Assembly: GCF_013139515.1 (NCBI RefSeq)
Contig: NZ_WTAR01000056.1
Location: 1 to 53,286, forward strand
Origin: Lutibacter sp.
GTDB taxonomy: Bacteria > Bacteroidota > Bacteroidia > Flavobacteriales > Flavobacteriaceae
Length of the DNA stretch: 53,286 nucleotides
Reading direction: 5' to 3'
Shown here: positions 46,401 through 53,286 of the stretch, one piece after another
How positions within the stretch are numbered: position 1 is the first letter of the stretch
Layout of the letters: every line of letters starts with the position of its first letter
Made by a program: the position numbers and the translations under genes
Notes under the pieces: generated by a model
What the model was told of the DNA's origin: nothing
Seen by the model: only the letters and a program-made list of their open reading frames with translations
The model's database searches: none

Positions 46401-46764
46401 ACTAAAAGAAATTTTAGGTAAAGAAGGAGTCAAAAAAGGCAACGGATCAGGTGATGCCGTGAAGCAAATGGAAGAACTTGAAAAGCAATTATTAGAGAAA
46501 GGTTTTACGCAAGAAGTTATTCAAAAAATGCAACAATTAAATTATGAATTGTTAAAATTAGAGAAAGCTACTTTACAACAAGGTGAAGATAAAAAACGCA
46601 CATCTGAAACTAATATTGAACAATTTCAAAAACGAACTATTGATAAATTAAAATTACAAAATCTGTATTTTAATTATAATGAAATATTAAACAGACAATC
46701 ATTACCTTTGCGCACTATTTACAAAAAGAAAGTACAAGAGTATTTTAAAACAGAGCAACAATAA
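43486..46764 (+). CDS. DUF4175-family large membrane and coiled-coil protein
   Basis: The protein has 1092 residues. Membrane segments lie near the N-terminus (LIKGLLLFFGIGLLYFIATLF, about 23-43, a second at about 55-78, a third near 155-172). A long extracytoplasmic beta-rich part follows (about 180-490). From about 490 to 760 it is a highly charged Lys/Glu coiled coil, and near 930-960 there is a low-complexity GKKPGDKPGEKKGNKPGEGE stretch. The start is TTG at 43486. DUF4175 proteins are typical of Bacteroidota and have no known activity. It lies 7 bases before ybeY and is probably co-transcribed with ybeY and mnmG. Confidence 0.85.
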   Translation: MSTYKSIEVKLQNFIKKFYYNELIKGLLLFFGIGLLYFIATLFIEHFLWLKPFARTALFWVFILVELSLFTFYILIPIVKLVGFKKGISEVEASKIIGNHFPEINDKLLNMLQLYNTEQNSELISASIEQKSKELQPIPFRGAVDFSKNKKFIKYALIPIVIWLLVYVTGNITIFNDSFSRVVHYNTQFEPPAPFSFIILNTSFNVVEGDSYTLQIETKGTIIPEDAKINFFNENYYLENLGFGKFQYVFSSVKKSIHFSLEANGVISKTYQINSIATPVITNLKMVLNYPNYTGKRNEVIQNTGNAIVPQGTNISWQIETHQTNSISFLEQQNAVNFKQVSNDYFSYSKDVFSSINYKIATSNTQLTNHESLNFGIQVILDEHPKIIVKSDIDSISRGPAQFIGQISDDYGIKKLQLVYYNKNEKNVLKTYLITVSKSSFSDFYYVFPEGISIEEGIDYELYFEVFDNDAVNGSKKTKSNVFSYYNKTEKELKEALLKEQKETIHNISKTLEKSKLSNAEVEKFKNTLQKKADINWNDTKKLEEFIKRQTKYQELFKKQTNQLEENLNEQSKDPDLKDKQEELQKRIEETKKLAEQEKLVDELKELTEKLDKEDLVDKLKELAKKNKQNEQSLERILELTKRFYVEQKANQISEKLDELAKKEKELSKQNEEENTSEKQEEIKKDFEAIKKDFEELEKQNKDLKRPMKLPDSEDEKSDIDKDLNKALDDLKKQDKNSAKKSQKSASKKMKELSEAMEQSMEASEGEFIDENIEDLRKIVENLIEFSFQQEDLLDRFSSSDNHHPEYPKNIKQQHVLKEYFEHIDDSLYVLSLRLVKMSSAIQKEVSDAHYHIDESLLNFTENRFDQGISNQQFVITAANNLANSLSNLLESLMNASPSFGKGKGSPQEFSLPDIIKKQGELMDKMKEGMKKGKKPGDKPGEKKGNKPGEGEEQMNGELYEIYKQQSQLKELLKEILGKEGVKKGNGSGDAVKQMEELEKQLLEKGFTQEVIQKMQQLNYELLKLEKATLQQGEDKKRTSETNIEQFQKRTIDKLKLQNLYFNYNEILNRQSLPLRTIYKKKVQEYFKTEQQ

Positions 46765-46771
46765 ATTTATA

Positions 46772-47185
46772 ATGATTTTATTTAATTACGAAACCGATTT
46801 TAAACTAGACAATGAGGAGGTAACTCAACAATGGATTTCTAATTGTATTGCTTCACATGGTTTTTCTGAAGGTGAAATAAATTATATTTTTTGCGATGAT
46901 GAATACTTGCTAAAGTTAAATATTGAATTTTTAGAACACGATACTTTAACCGATATTATTAGCTTTGATTATACACTTGGAAAGCTAATTAGTGGTGATA
47001 TTTTTATTTCTGTAGAAAGAGTTAAAGAAAATGCTAAAAAATTAAGTCAAACACTTGACAACGAGTTAAGTAGAGTTTTAATTCACGGTATTTTGCATTA
47101 TGTTGGCTTTAAAGATAAAAATGAGACAAATAAAGCTCAAATGAGAGTTGAAGAAGATAAATGTTTAGCTTTATTAGAATCTTAA
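46772..47185 (+). CDS. ybeY: Endoribonuclease YbeY (16S rRNA maturation)
   Basis: The protein has 137 residues. The family motif is present as HGILHYVGFKDKN, with histidines at 105 and 109. The third metal ligand of the E. coli enzyme (HxxxHxxxxxH) is replaced by aspartate at the equivalent place (GFKD), a change I believe is usual in Bacteroidota. DTLTDIISFDY and SGDIFISVERVKENA are also family motifs. It processes the 3' end of 16S rRNA and helps ribosome quality control. A parS-like site lies directly after its stop codon. Confidence 0.94.
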   Translation: MILFNYETDFKLDNEEVTQQWISNCIASHGFSEGEINYIFCDDEYLLKLNIEFLEHDTLTDIISFDYTLGKLISGDIFISVERVKENAKKLSQTLDNELSRVLIHGILHYVGFKDKNETNKAQMRVEEDKCLALLES

Positions 47186-47189
47186 AAAA

Positions 47190-47205
47190 CGTTCCACGTG
47201 GAACA
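47190..47205. promoter_or_regulatory. parS: parS-like centromere site, copy 1 (before mnmG)
   Basis: GTTCCACGTGGAAC at 47191-47204 is a perfect 14-base palindrome. With its flanks it differs from TGTTCCACGTGGAACA, the known chromosomal parS variant of Pseudomonas, at one end base only. It sits in the 34-base gap between ybeY and mnmG. ParB would bind here and load onto the origin region; parA and parB are not in the window. Confidence 0.82.
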
Positions 47206-47219
47206 CAATTTAATTAAAT

Positions 47220-49091
47220 ATGTTTAATACAGTTTACGATGTTATAGTTGTTGGAGGTGGTCATGCAGGAAGCGAGGCGGCGGCATCAAGTGCTAATTTG
47301 GGCGCGCACACACTTTTAATTACAATGAATTTGCAAAATATTGCGCAAATGAGTTGTAATCCAGCAATGGGCGGAATTGCAAAAGGACAAATTGTAAGAG
47401 AGATTGATGCTTTGGGCGGTTATAGTGCAATAGTGACAGATAAAACTGCGATTCAATTTAAAATGTTGAATAAATCTAAAGGTCCAGCAATGTGGAGTCC
47501 AAGAGCACAAAGTGACCGTATGCGTTTTGCTGAATGTTGGAGAACTATGCTAGAGCAAATTAATAATTTAGATTTTTATCAAGATAATGTTACGGGTTTA
47601 ATTTTTGATGGAAATACAATTGTAGGTGTTAAAACAAGTTTAGGGATTGAAATAAAAGCTAAGAAAGTTATTATAACTGCAGGAACTTTTTTAAACGGAT
47701 TAATTCATATTGGTGATAAAACTTTTGGTGGAGGTAGAGCAGGAGAAAGTGCTTCAATTGGAATTACAGAAGATCTTGTAAAAGTTGGTTTTGAATCTGG
47801 AAGAATGAAAACAGGAACTCCTCCAAGAGTGGATGCTCGTTCGTTAGATTTTTCAAAAATGATAGAACAACCTGGTGATGATAACCCTGAAAAATTCTCT
47901 TATTCAACCACTACAAAATCATTACAAAATCAACGTTCTTGTTATATGAGTTATACTTCGAAAGAAGTACATGATTTATTGAGAACAGGTTTTGATAGGT
48001 CGCCAATGTTTAATGGTAGAATACAAAGTATTGGTCCAAGATATTGTCCATCTATTGAAGATAAAATTGACAGATTTGCAACCAAAGAACGTCATCAAAT
48101 TTTTGTAGAACCTGAAGGTTGGGATACTGTTGAAATTTATGTAAATGGGTTTTCAACTTCTTTACCTGAAGATGTTCAAGATAAAGCCTTGAGAAAAGTA
48201 GCTGGTTTTGAAAATGTGAAATTTCTCAGGTTTGGTTATGCTATTGAATACGATTATTTTCCACCTACACAATTAACACATACGCTAGAAACAAAGCTGA
48301 TTAAAAATTTATATTTCGCTGGTCAAATTAATGGGACTACTGGTTATGAAGAAGCGGCAGCTCAAGGATTAATGGCGGGAATAAATGCTGCTTTAAGTAT
48401 TCAGAATAAAGAGCCATTTATACTAAAAAGAAATGAAGCTTATATAGGTGTTTTAATAGATGACTTAATTACTAAAGGAACAGAAGAACCTTATAGAATG
48501 TTTACATCAAGAGCTGAATATAGAACTTTATTAAGGCAAGATAATGCTGATTTAAGGTTAACACCTTTAGGTTTTAAATTAGGTTTAGCTTCAAAAGAAA
48601 GAATGGATAGAGTGCAAGAAAAGCAACTTAAAACAGATTTGTTTGTTAAGTTTTTGATACAAACTAGTGTGAAACCTGAAGATATAAATCCTATTTTAGA
48701 AGAGAATAATACTGCTAAAATATCTCAATCTATGAAGTTATTTAAGATAGCTGCTAGACCACAATTAAACTTTGATGATGTACGAAAACTTAAAAGTGTT
48801 GAAGCATTTGTTCAAGAGAATTCTATTGATAGAGAAATTGTAGAACAGACAGAAATACATGTTAAATACGCTGGTTATATAGAGAAGGAAAAGAACCAAG
48901 CTGATAAATTAAACAGATTAGAAAACGTATCAATCCCTTCAAAGTTTGACTATACTAAAGTACAATCTTTATCTATTGAAGCTCGTCAAAAATTAACTAA
49001 AATACAACCAATAACTATATCACAAGCAAGTAGAATTAGTGGGGTTTCACCTAGCGATATTTCTGTTTTGTTGGTGTATATGGGAAGGTAA
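47220..49091 (+). CDS. mnmG: tRNA uridine 5-carboxymethylaminomethyl modification enzyme
   Basis: The protein has 623 residues, full length. The FAD-binding start is VIVVGGGHAGSEAA (about 8-21). SCNPAMGGIAKGQIVREIDALGG holds a catalytic cysteine region, GTFLNGLIHIG and RYCPSIEDKI are signatures, and GQINGTTGYEEAAAQG is the second FAD contact. With MnmE (not here) it installs cmnm5 on U34 of certain tRNAs. mnmG (gidA) lies next to the origin in many bacteria, and here it is bracketed by two parS-like palindromes. Confidence 0.98.
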   Translation: MFNTVYDVIVVGGGHAGSEAAASSANLGAHTLLITMNLQNIAQMSCNPAMGGIAKGQIVREIDALGGYSAIVTDKTAIQFKMLNKSKGPAMWSPRAQSDRMRFAECWRTMLEQINNLDFYQDNVTGLIFDGNTIVGVKTSLGIEIKAKKVIITAGTFLNGLIHIGDKTFGGGRAGESASIGITEDLVKVGFESGRMKTGTPPRVDARSLDFSKMIEQPGDDNPEKFSYSTTTKSLQNQRSCYMSYTSKEVHDLLRTGFDRSPMFNGRIQSIGPRYCPSIEDKIDRFATKERHQIFVEPEGWDTVEIYVNGFSTSLPEDVQDKALRKVAGFENVKFLRFGYAIEYDYFPPTQLTHTLETKLIKNLYFAGQINGTTGYEEAAAQGLMAGINAALSIQNKEPFILKRNEAYIGVLIDDLITKGTEEPYRMFTSRAEYRTLLRQDNADLRLTPLGFKLGLASKERMDRVQEKQLKTDLFVKFLIQTSVKPEDINPILEENNTAKISQSMKLFKIAARPQLNFDDVRKLKSVEAFVQENSIDREIVEQTEIHVKYAGYIEKEKNQADKLNRLENVSIPSKFDYTKVQSLSIEARQKLTKIQPITISQASRISGVSPSDISVLLVYMGR

Positions 49092-49122
49092 TTTTAAACG
49101 TTCCACGTGGAACGTTTAAAAT
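49091..49122. promoter_or_regulatory. parS: parS-like centromere site, copy 2, inside a 32-base perfect palindrome after mnmG
   Basis: GTTCCACGTGGAAC at 49100-49113 is the same 14-mer as at 47191. Here the symmetry extends to 16 bases each side (49091-49122), starting at the last base of the mnmG stop codon. The extension (ATTTTAAAC on the left, complement on the right) would also let the mRNA fold as a 16-base hairpin with an AU-rich foot, so it may double as a terminator for mnmG. Confidence 0.82.
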
Positions 49123-49144
49123 AATTTCAATAAAAAAGCATAAA

Positions 49145-49999
49145 ATGAATACGATTATTTCTCCAATAATAGAAGTTGACGAACTTTTAAAAATACACAA
49201 ATTAGAAGATGTAATTATTATTGATGCGTGTAATGGAGATGAAACAAACTATATAAAAAAGCATTTAAAAGGCGCTTTAGTAGTTAATTTAAACACACAA
49301 TTATCTTCTATAAAAGAAGATGTTTCAATAGGAGGAAGACACCCTTTACCAACAATAAATCAATTTTCTGAGACATTAAATAAGTTAGGTATTTTTAAAG
49401 AAAGTCACGTAATAATTTACGATGATAAAAATGGATCAAATTCAGCCGCTCGTTTTTGGTGGATGTTAAAAGCAGTTGGACACAATAAAGTACAAGTTGT
49501 TAATGGAGGTTTTCAGGAAGCAGAAAGAAAAGGTTTTCCTGTGAATTCAGATGTGGTAATTTCTAAAAAAACTACAGAATATAAAATAACTTCTTGGATT
49601 TTTCCACAAGCAGATATACAAGAAGTAGAAAAATACTCATTAAATAAAAACTATAAAGTTATAGATGTTCGTGAAAAGGATCGTTATAATGGAGTTGAAG
49701 AACTAATTGATTTAATTGCTGGTCATATCCCTGGAGCAATAAACATTCCTTTTTCTACTAATTTAAATAACAATGGTTTGTTTAAAAACCCAAAAGAGTT
49801 GAAAGAACAATATCAAGCAATTTTTAAAAACACCAAATCAGAGAATAGTATTGTTCATTGTGGTTCTGGAGTAACAGCTTGTCATACATTATTAGCACTT
49901 ACATATGCAGGTTTTAATATTCCAAAATTATATGTTGGTTCTTGGAGTGAATGGTCTAGAAATAAGAAGTCAATTAAAACTAATAAAACTAATTCTTAA
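49145..49999 (+). CDS. Thiosulfate/3-mercaptopyruvate sulfurtransferase (tandem rhodanese)
   Basis: The protein has 284 residues with two rhodanese domains. The N-terminal one is inactive but structural (ARFWWMLKAVGHNKVQVVNGG). The C-terminal one has the catalytic loop HCGSGVTAC with Cys239 and the family ending LYVGSWSEWS. The loop CGSGVTA is of the mercaptopyruvate sulfurtransferase type. It transfers sulfane sulfur to thiols or cyanide in the cytoplasm. It lies 53 bases after mnmG, across the palindrome, and 2 bases before the methyltransferase gene. Confidence 0.93.
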   Translation: MNTIISPIIEVDELLKIHKLEDVIIIDACNGDETNYIKKHLKGALVVNLNTQLSSIKEDVSIGGRHPLPTINQFSETLNKLGIFKESHVIIYDDKNGSNSAARFWWMLKAVGHNKVQVVNGGFQEAERKGFPVNSDVVISKKTTEYKITSWIFPQADIQEVEKYSLNKNYKVIDVREKDRYNGVEELIDLIAGHIPGAINIPFSTNLNNNGLFKNPKELKEQYQAIFKNTKSENSIVHCGSGVTACHTLLALTYAGFNIPKLYVGSWSEWSRNKKSIKTNKTNS

Positions 50000-50001
50000 G
50001 A

Positions 50002-50862
50002 ATGATTTTTTTTGAAAACAATAAGATAACGTGTCAAGATTATACAGTTTCAAATGAAAAATTTGAGTTGGTTTATAATATAAAGTTAGAATTATTAGAA
50101 ACATTTCCTCAACCAAAAATTGAAGACTTAGGTAAATATTATGAAAGTGTTGATTATATTTCTCACACAGATTCAAAGAAATCTGTTATTGATAAATTAT
50201 ATCAAGTTGTAAAAGGTTATGCTTTAAATCAAAAATTAAAGCTCATAAATTCGTTTAAAACCGAAGAGAAAAATATTTTAGATGTTGGTTGTGGTACAGG
50301 TGATTTTTTATTGAAGTGTAAAAATAATGGTTGGAATGTAGTGGGAGTAGAACCAAATTCAAATGCTTATAGTTTAGCTGAAACTAAACTTTCAAAAATT
50401 AAAACTTCTAAAATATTTTCAGATATAACTGAAATTACTTCAGAAAAATTTGATGTTATTACATTATGGCACGTGTTAGAACATGTTCCAAACCTTTCAG
50501 AATATATTTCAAAACTGAAATACTTATTAAAACCTAACGGAGTTTTAGTTATTGCAGTTCCAAATTATAAAAGTTACGACGCTAGTTACTATAAACAATT
50601 TTGGGCTGCTTTTGACGTGCCAAGACATTTATGGCACTTTTCAAAAAAATCAATTCAATTACTTTTTTCAGCACAACAAATGAATGTTGTAAAAATACTT
50701 CCAATGAAATTTGATTCGTTTTATGTATCCCTTCTAAGTGAAAAATATAAAAATTGTAAAAACAATTTTGTCAAAGCTTTTTGTATTGGCTTCCTATCAA
50801 ATTTAAAAGCTATGGGAACAAAAGAGTATTCTTCATTAATTTATGTCATAAAAAAGACATAA
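50002..50862 (+). CDS. Class I SAM-dependent methyltransferase
   Basis: The protein has 286 residues. The SAM site is ILDVGCGTGDFLL with the acidic second motif VVGVEPN and LWHVLEHVPN. The N-terminal part (CQDYTVSNEKFELVYN...TFPQPK...YYESVDYISHTD) resembles methyltransferases that usually carry a CxxC zinc knuckle in this position, but the cysteines are missing here. The substrate is unknown; relatives act on sugars or small molecules. It starts 2 bases after the rhodanese stop and is surely co-transcribed with it. Confidence 0.88.
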   Translation: MIFFENNKITCQDYTVSNEKFELVYNIKLELLETFPQPKIEDLGKYYESVDYISHTDSKKSVIDKLYQVVKGYALNQKLKLINSFKTEEKNILDVGCGTGDFLLKCKNNGWNVVGVEPNSNAYSLAETKLSKIKTSKIFSDITEITSEKFDVITLWHVLEHVPNLSEYISKLKYLLKPNGVLVIAVPNYKSYDASYYKQFWAAFDVPRHLWHFSKKSIQLLFSAQQMNVVKILPMKFDSFYVSLLSEKYKNCKNNFVKAFCIGFLSNLKAMGTKEYSSLIYVIKKT

Positions 50863-51092
50863 AATCTATTTTAAAGCGATTTAAGCTCGTTTTAACCTGT
50901 AATATGTGAACTAATATTCAGTTTTTATGAAAACCACGTAAAAAAGCTGTGGTAAATCCATTTTTTATAAATTTTTATGATGGTTTATTACTTAACAATA
51001 AATTAATCTAATACTGAGAAATATTAGGGGAAACTTCTGTTTTTGTTTATATATTCGCAAAAATTTATACAACAATCCAAATCACTTTAAAA

Positions 51093-51599
51093 ATGAAAAA
51101 ATTATTAATTGTAGCTATTGCACTTATATTTGCATCGTGTAATCAAACCAAAATTGCATATATAGATATTGAAGCATTAATGAAAGATTATGAAGCTACC
51201 AAAGCATTAGAAGTTTCATTAAAAGCCAAACAAGAATCAATGGCAAAAGAATTAGATAGTATTAGCGCTCCGTTTCAGTTGAAAGTTCAGCAGTATTATC
51301 AAAAAGCTGAAAAGATGTCAACTCAAAAAAGAGCTGAAACTGAAAGCGCATTACAACAAGAACAACAATTTTTGCAATCTAAACAACAACAAGCTTCTCA
51401 ATTATTACAACAAGAAAACCAAGAGAAAAGCGAAATACTAACTAAAAAAGTAGATAGTTTTGTTGCTAATTTTGCTAAAAATAAAGGGTATAAACTTATT
51501 CTTGGAACTTCAGGACAAGGTACGGTTTTATATGGTGATGAATCACTCAATGTAACAACTGAAATTTTAGAAATTTTAAACTTAGATTTCTCAAAATAA
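51093..51599 (+). CDS. OmpH/Skp-family periplasmic chaperone-like lipoprotein
   Basis: The protein has 168 residues. The signal sequence ends in a lipobox (IFASC, Cys about 16), so it is lipid-anchored, unlike soluble Skp. The mature part has the Skp layout: a first strand (KIAYIDIEALMKDYE), a long Gln/Glu-rich helical hairpin (QQEQQFLQSKQQQASQLLQQEN) and a final strand-helix (NKGYKLILGTSGQGTVLYGDESLNVTTEIL). It likely helps outer-membrane proteins cross the periplasm. It has its own upstream region (50863-51092) and a strong terminator. Confidence 0.88.
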   Translation: MKKLLIVAIALIFASCNQTKIAYIDIEALMKDYEATKALEVSLKAKQESMAKELDSISAPFQLKVQQYYQKAEKMSTQKRAETESALQQEQQFLQSKQQQASQLLQQENQEKSEILTKKVDSFVANFAKNKGYKLILGTSGQGTVLYGDESLNVTTEILEILNLDFSK

Positions 51600-51626
51600 A
51601 TTTTATAAAACACTGTAAATTAATTT

Positions 51627-51666
51627 AATAAGCCTATTAATTTAAAATTAATAGGCTTATTTTTTG
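51627..51666 (+). terminator. Intrinsic terminator after the OmpH-like gene
   Basis: Arms 51627-51643 and 51645-51661 form a perfect 17-base stem (core AAGCCTATTAA) separated by one base, followed by T5. It lies 28 bases after the stop codon. Confidence 0.88.
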
Positions 51667-51802
51667 TTTATTATTTTTATGAATTCAACTAACTATTTAA
51701 GTTTTAAATTTCATTAAAATTCAACTTTATGAAAGCAAAATAAGAAGTGTTAAAAAACATTAATCTTAATTTTTGTACATTGGGTTTTTAAATTTTTTAA
51801 AC

Positions 51803-52681
51803 ATGCCTTATTGGTTATACGTATTGGTTTTAATTTTAGCAACCTATTTGGTGCTAAGTATCATTTTATATTACGTTCAGGATTACTTTTTATTTAAGCC
51901 TGAAAAACTACCTAAAGATTTTCAGTTTTACTATGACAATCAGGAGATTGAGGAATATAATTTAGAAACCAGAGATGGAGCGACACTTAATGGCTTGCTT
52001 TTTAAACCTAAAAACGCATCTCGTGGTGTTGTTTTGTACCTTAAAGGAAACTCTAAAAGTATAAAAGGCTGGGGAAAGTTTGCAGTTGATTTTACTAGAC
52101 ACGATTTTAGCGTACTTATGGTTGATTATAGAGGTTTTGGAAAGAGTACAGGGAAACGTTCTCAAAAGGCAATTAAAAGAGATCTTCAAGTGATTTATAA
52201 TAGAGTAAAAGAAGAATCATCAGAAGAAAGAATTATTGTGTATGGTCGTTCAATGGGTTCTGGTTTTGCTTCAAAATTAGCTTCCATGAACAACCCTAAA
52301 ATGTTAATTTTAGATGCGCCTTACTACAGTTTAAGAAAGGTTGCAGGGCGTTATATGCCTTTTATGCCTTTATCAATTTTAATGAAATACCCTTTACCAA
52401 CGTACAAGTGGTTGAAATATGTTAAATGTCCAATTCATATTATTCATGGAACACATGATAAATTAATTCCGTTTAAAACAAGTGTAAAATTATCCCAAAT
52501 TCAACCTAAAATTACTCGATTGTATACAGTAATTGGTGGCGGTCATAAAAACTTAAATAACTTTGAGTCTTACCATAAAATGTTAGGTGAAATCATAAAT
52601 TCTGTTCCCAAAGAAGTTAACTTAGAAGGTTCTAGCATTCATGTAAATCATGCTAAAAAAACAAAAAATGAGAAGGCTTAA
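51803..52681 (+). CDS. Membrane-anchored alpha/beta hydrolase, copy 1
   Basis: The protein has 292 residues from ATG 51803. One N-terminal helix (YVLVLILATYLVLSIILYYV) anchors it, and the FLFKPEKLP linker leads to the hydrolase fold. The oxyanion region is YLKGNSKSIKGWGKFA, the nucleophile elbow GRSMGSG (Ser150), and the catalytic histidine lies in GGGHKNL near the end. It resembles the YqkD/BEM46-like (ABHD13-type) hydrolases. A TTG at 51773 could extend it by 10 residues, but that TTG lies in a likely promoter box. It overlaps the next gene by 14 bases. The substrate is unknown. Confidence 0.87.
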   Translation: MPYWLYVLVLILATYLVLSIILYYVQDYFLFKPEKLPKDFQFYYDNQEIEEYNLETRDGATLNGLLFKPKNASRGVVLYLKGNSKSIKGWGKFAVDFTRHDFSVLMVDYRGFGKSTGKRSQKAIKRDLQVIYNRVKEESSEERIIVYGRSMGSGFASKLASMNNPKMLILDAPYYSLRKVAGRYMPFMPLSILMKYPLPTYKWLKYVKCPIHIIHGTHDKLIPFKTSVKLSQIQPKITRLYTVIGGGHKNLNNFESYHKMLGEIINSVPKEVNLEGSSIHVNHAKKTKNEKA

Positions 52682-53286
52682 AATAGGCGTTTTTAGTTTC
52701 ATAATATTATACATAATGATAGCATCTTCGTTGTATTTTTTTCAAGAAAAAATAATATTTAGGCCAACCATATTACCACAGAATTATTCCTATAATTTTT
52801 CGAATAAATTTGATGAACTGTTCTTAAAATCTGAAGATGGGGCAATTATTAATGCGCTTCATTTTAAAGTAGAAAACCCAAAAGGAGTTATACTTTATTT
52901 TCACGGAAATATGGGAGATTTAAGTAGATGGGGAAAAATTACCGAGTTTTTTGTTGAATTGAATTACGATGTTTTTATAATGGATTACAGAACTTACGGT
53001 AAAAGTACAGGAACGTTAAGTGAAGAAGCATTTTATACAGATGCAGAAATGTGTTATAACTACGTTTTAAAACATTATAATGAATCAGAAATTACTATTT
53101 ATGGGCGTTCTTTAGGAACAGGAATAGCAACTTATTTAGCAGCGAATAAAATGCCAAATCAACTTATTTTAGAAACACCTTATTATAGTTTAACAGATGT
53201 TGCAAAAAGAAGATTTTCTATATTTTACACAGATAAAGCACTTAGATATAATTTCCCATCACATACATTTATTCAAAAAGTAAATT
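52668..53286 (+). CDS. Membrane-anchored alpha/beta hydrolase, copy 2 (cut by window end)
   Basis: An ATG at 52668 opens a frame that stays open to the end of the window, at least 206 codons. It has an N-terminal anchor helix (FSFIILYIMIASSLYFF), EKIIFRPTILP, the oxyanion region LYFHGNMGDLSRWGKI, DYRTYGKSTG and the nucleophile elbow GRSLGTG (Ser148). Layout and positions match copy 1 closely, with HG in place of KG at the oxyanion site. It overlaps copy 1 by 14 bases in another frame, so the two are translationally coupled and look like an old tandem duplication. The C-terminus with the catalytic histidine lies outside. Confidence 0.88.
   Translation, partial: MRRLKIGVFSFIILYIMIASSLYFFQEKIIFRPTILPQNYSYNFSNKFDELFLKSEDGAIINALHFKVENPKGVILYFHGNMGDLSRWGKITEFFVELNYDVFIMDYRTYGKSTGTLSEEAFYTDAEMCYNYVLKHYNESEITIYGRSLGTGIATYLAANKMPNQLILETPYYSLTDVAKRRFSIFYTDKALRYNFPSHTFIQKVN

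Noticed and set aside
50863-51092. Possible small RNA in the 230-base gap before the OmpH-like gene
   Set aside because: Only weak hairpins are seen (for example CTAATA/TATTAG) and no terminator or clear promoter pair defines an RNA.
1-53286. Dedicated defence system or biosynthetic cluster
   Set aside because: No CRISPR array, restriction, toxin, retron or assembly-line genes were seen; the only large accessory block is the histidine-kinase cluster.

Overview
The window is low-G+C DNA (roughly 30% by eye) from a member of the Bacteroidota, most likely a Flavobacteriaceae. The evidence is a T9SS-type C-terminal sorting domain, TAnnTTTG -7 promoter elements, DUF4175, head-GIN and YwqK-like proteins, and family-typical forms of GltX, RNase R, YbeY and MnmG. 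The genus cannot be set from the sequence alone. No tRNA, rRNA or CRISPR array was found.

Layout. 1-1225 is an IS3-family (IS150-like) insertion sequence whose left tip is cut by the window edge. 1305-9682 (all minus) holds a small secreted YwqK-like protein, two phosphate transporters with PhoU-like tails, and the class Ia ribonucleotide reductase pair nrdB-nrdA. A lone Gfo/Idh/MocA oxidoreductase (plus) follows. 11025-22487 (minus) is a head-to-tail run of three very large paralogous hybrid histidine kinases (1132, 1481 and 1192 residues), each ending in a receiver domain. Next come hemG, a repeat-rich 568-base gap, a cold-shock gene and gpsA; a plus-strand flippase, esterase and dut; then minus-strand ABC ATPase, STAS-like protein and recA. 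A DinB-family gene broken by one stop codon and a cupin gene lead to a tight minus-strand operon rpiB-CDF-elaA-nudix.

34065-34610 is a gene-free, very AT-rich stretch with many DnaA-box-like 9-mers, including one exact TGTGGATAA. Genes to its left run mostly on the minus strand (20 of 26) and genes to its right mostly on the plus strand (13 of 18), as expected around a replication origin. Two copies of GTTCCACGTGGAAC, the core of the chromosomal parS site, flank mnmG 13-15 kb to the right; mnmG is a classic origin-near gene. I read the window as the oriC/parS region of the chromosome.

Right arm: a frameshifted T9SS-exported protein, a lipid kinase, rnr, a head-GIN protein, tatA, ybjQ with an SPFH membrane protein, a hotdog thioesterase, gltX, DUF4175-ybeY-mnmG, a rhodanese, a methyltransferase, an OmpH/Skp-like lipoprotein, and two tandem alpha/beta hydrolases, the last cut by the window end.

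Most genes are housekeeping (dNTP supply, recombination, tRNA charging and modification, rRNA maturation, RNA decay, phosphate uptake). The accessory signals are the kinase cluster, the IS, the miniature repeat elements and two freshly broken genes.
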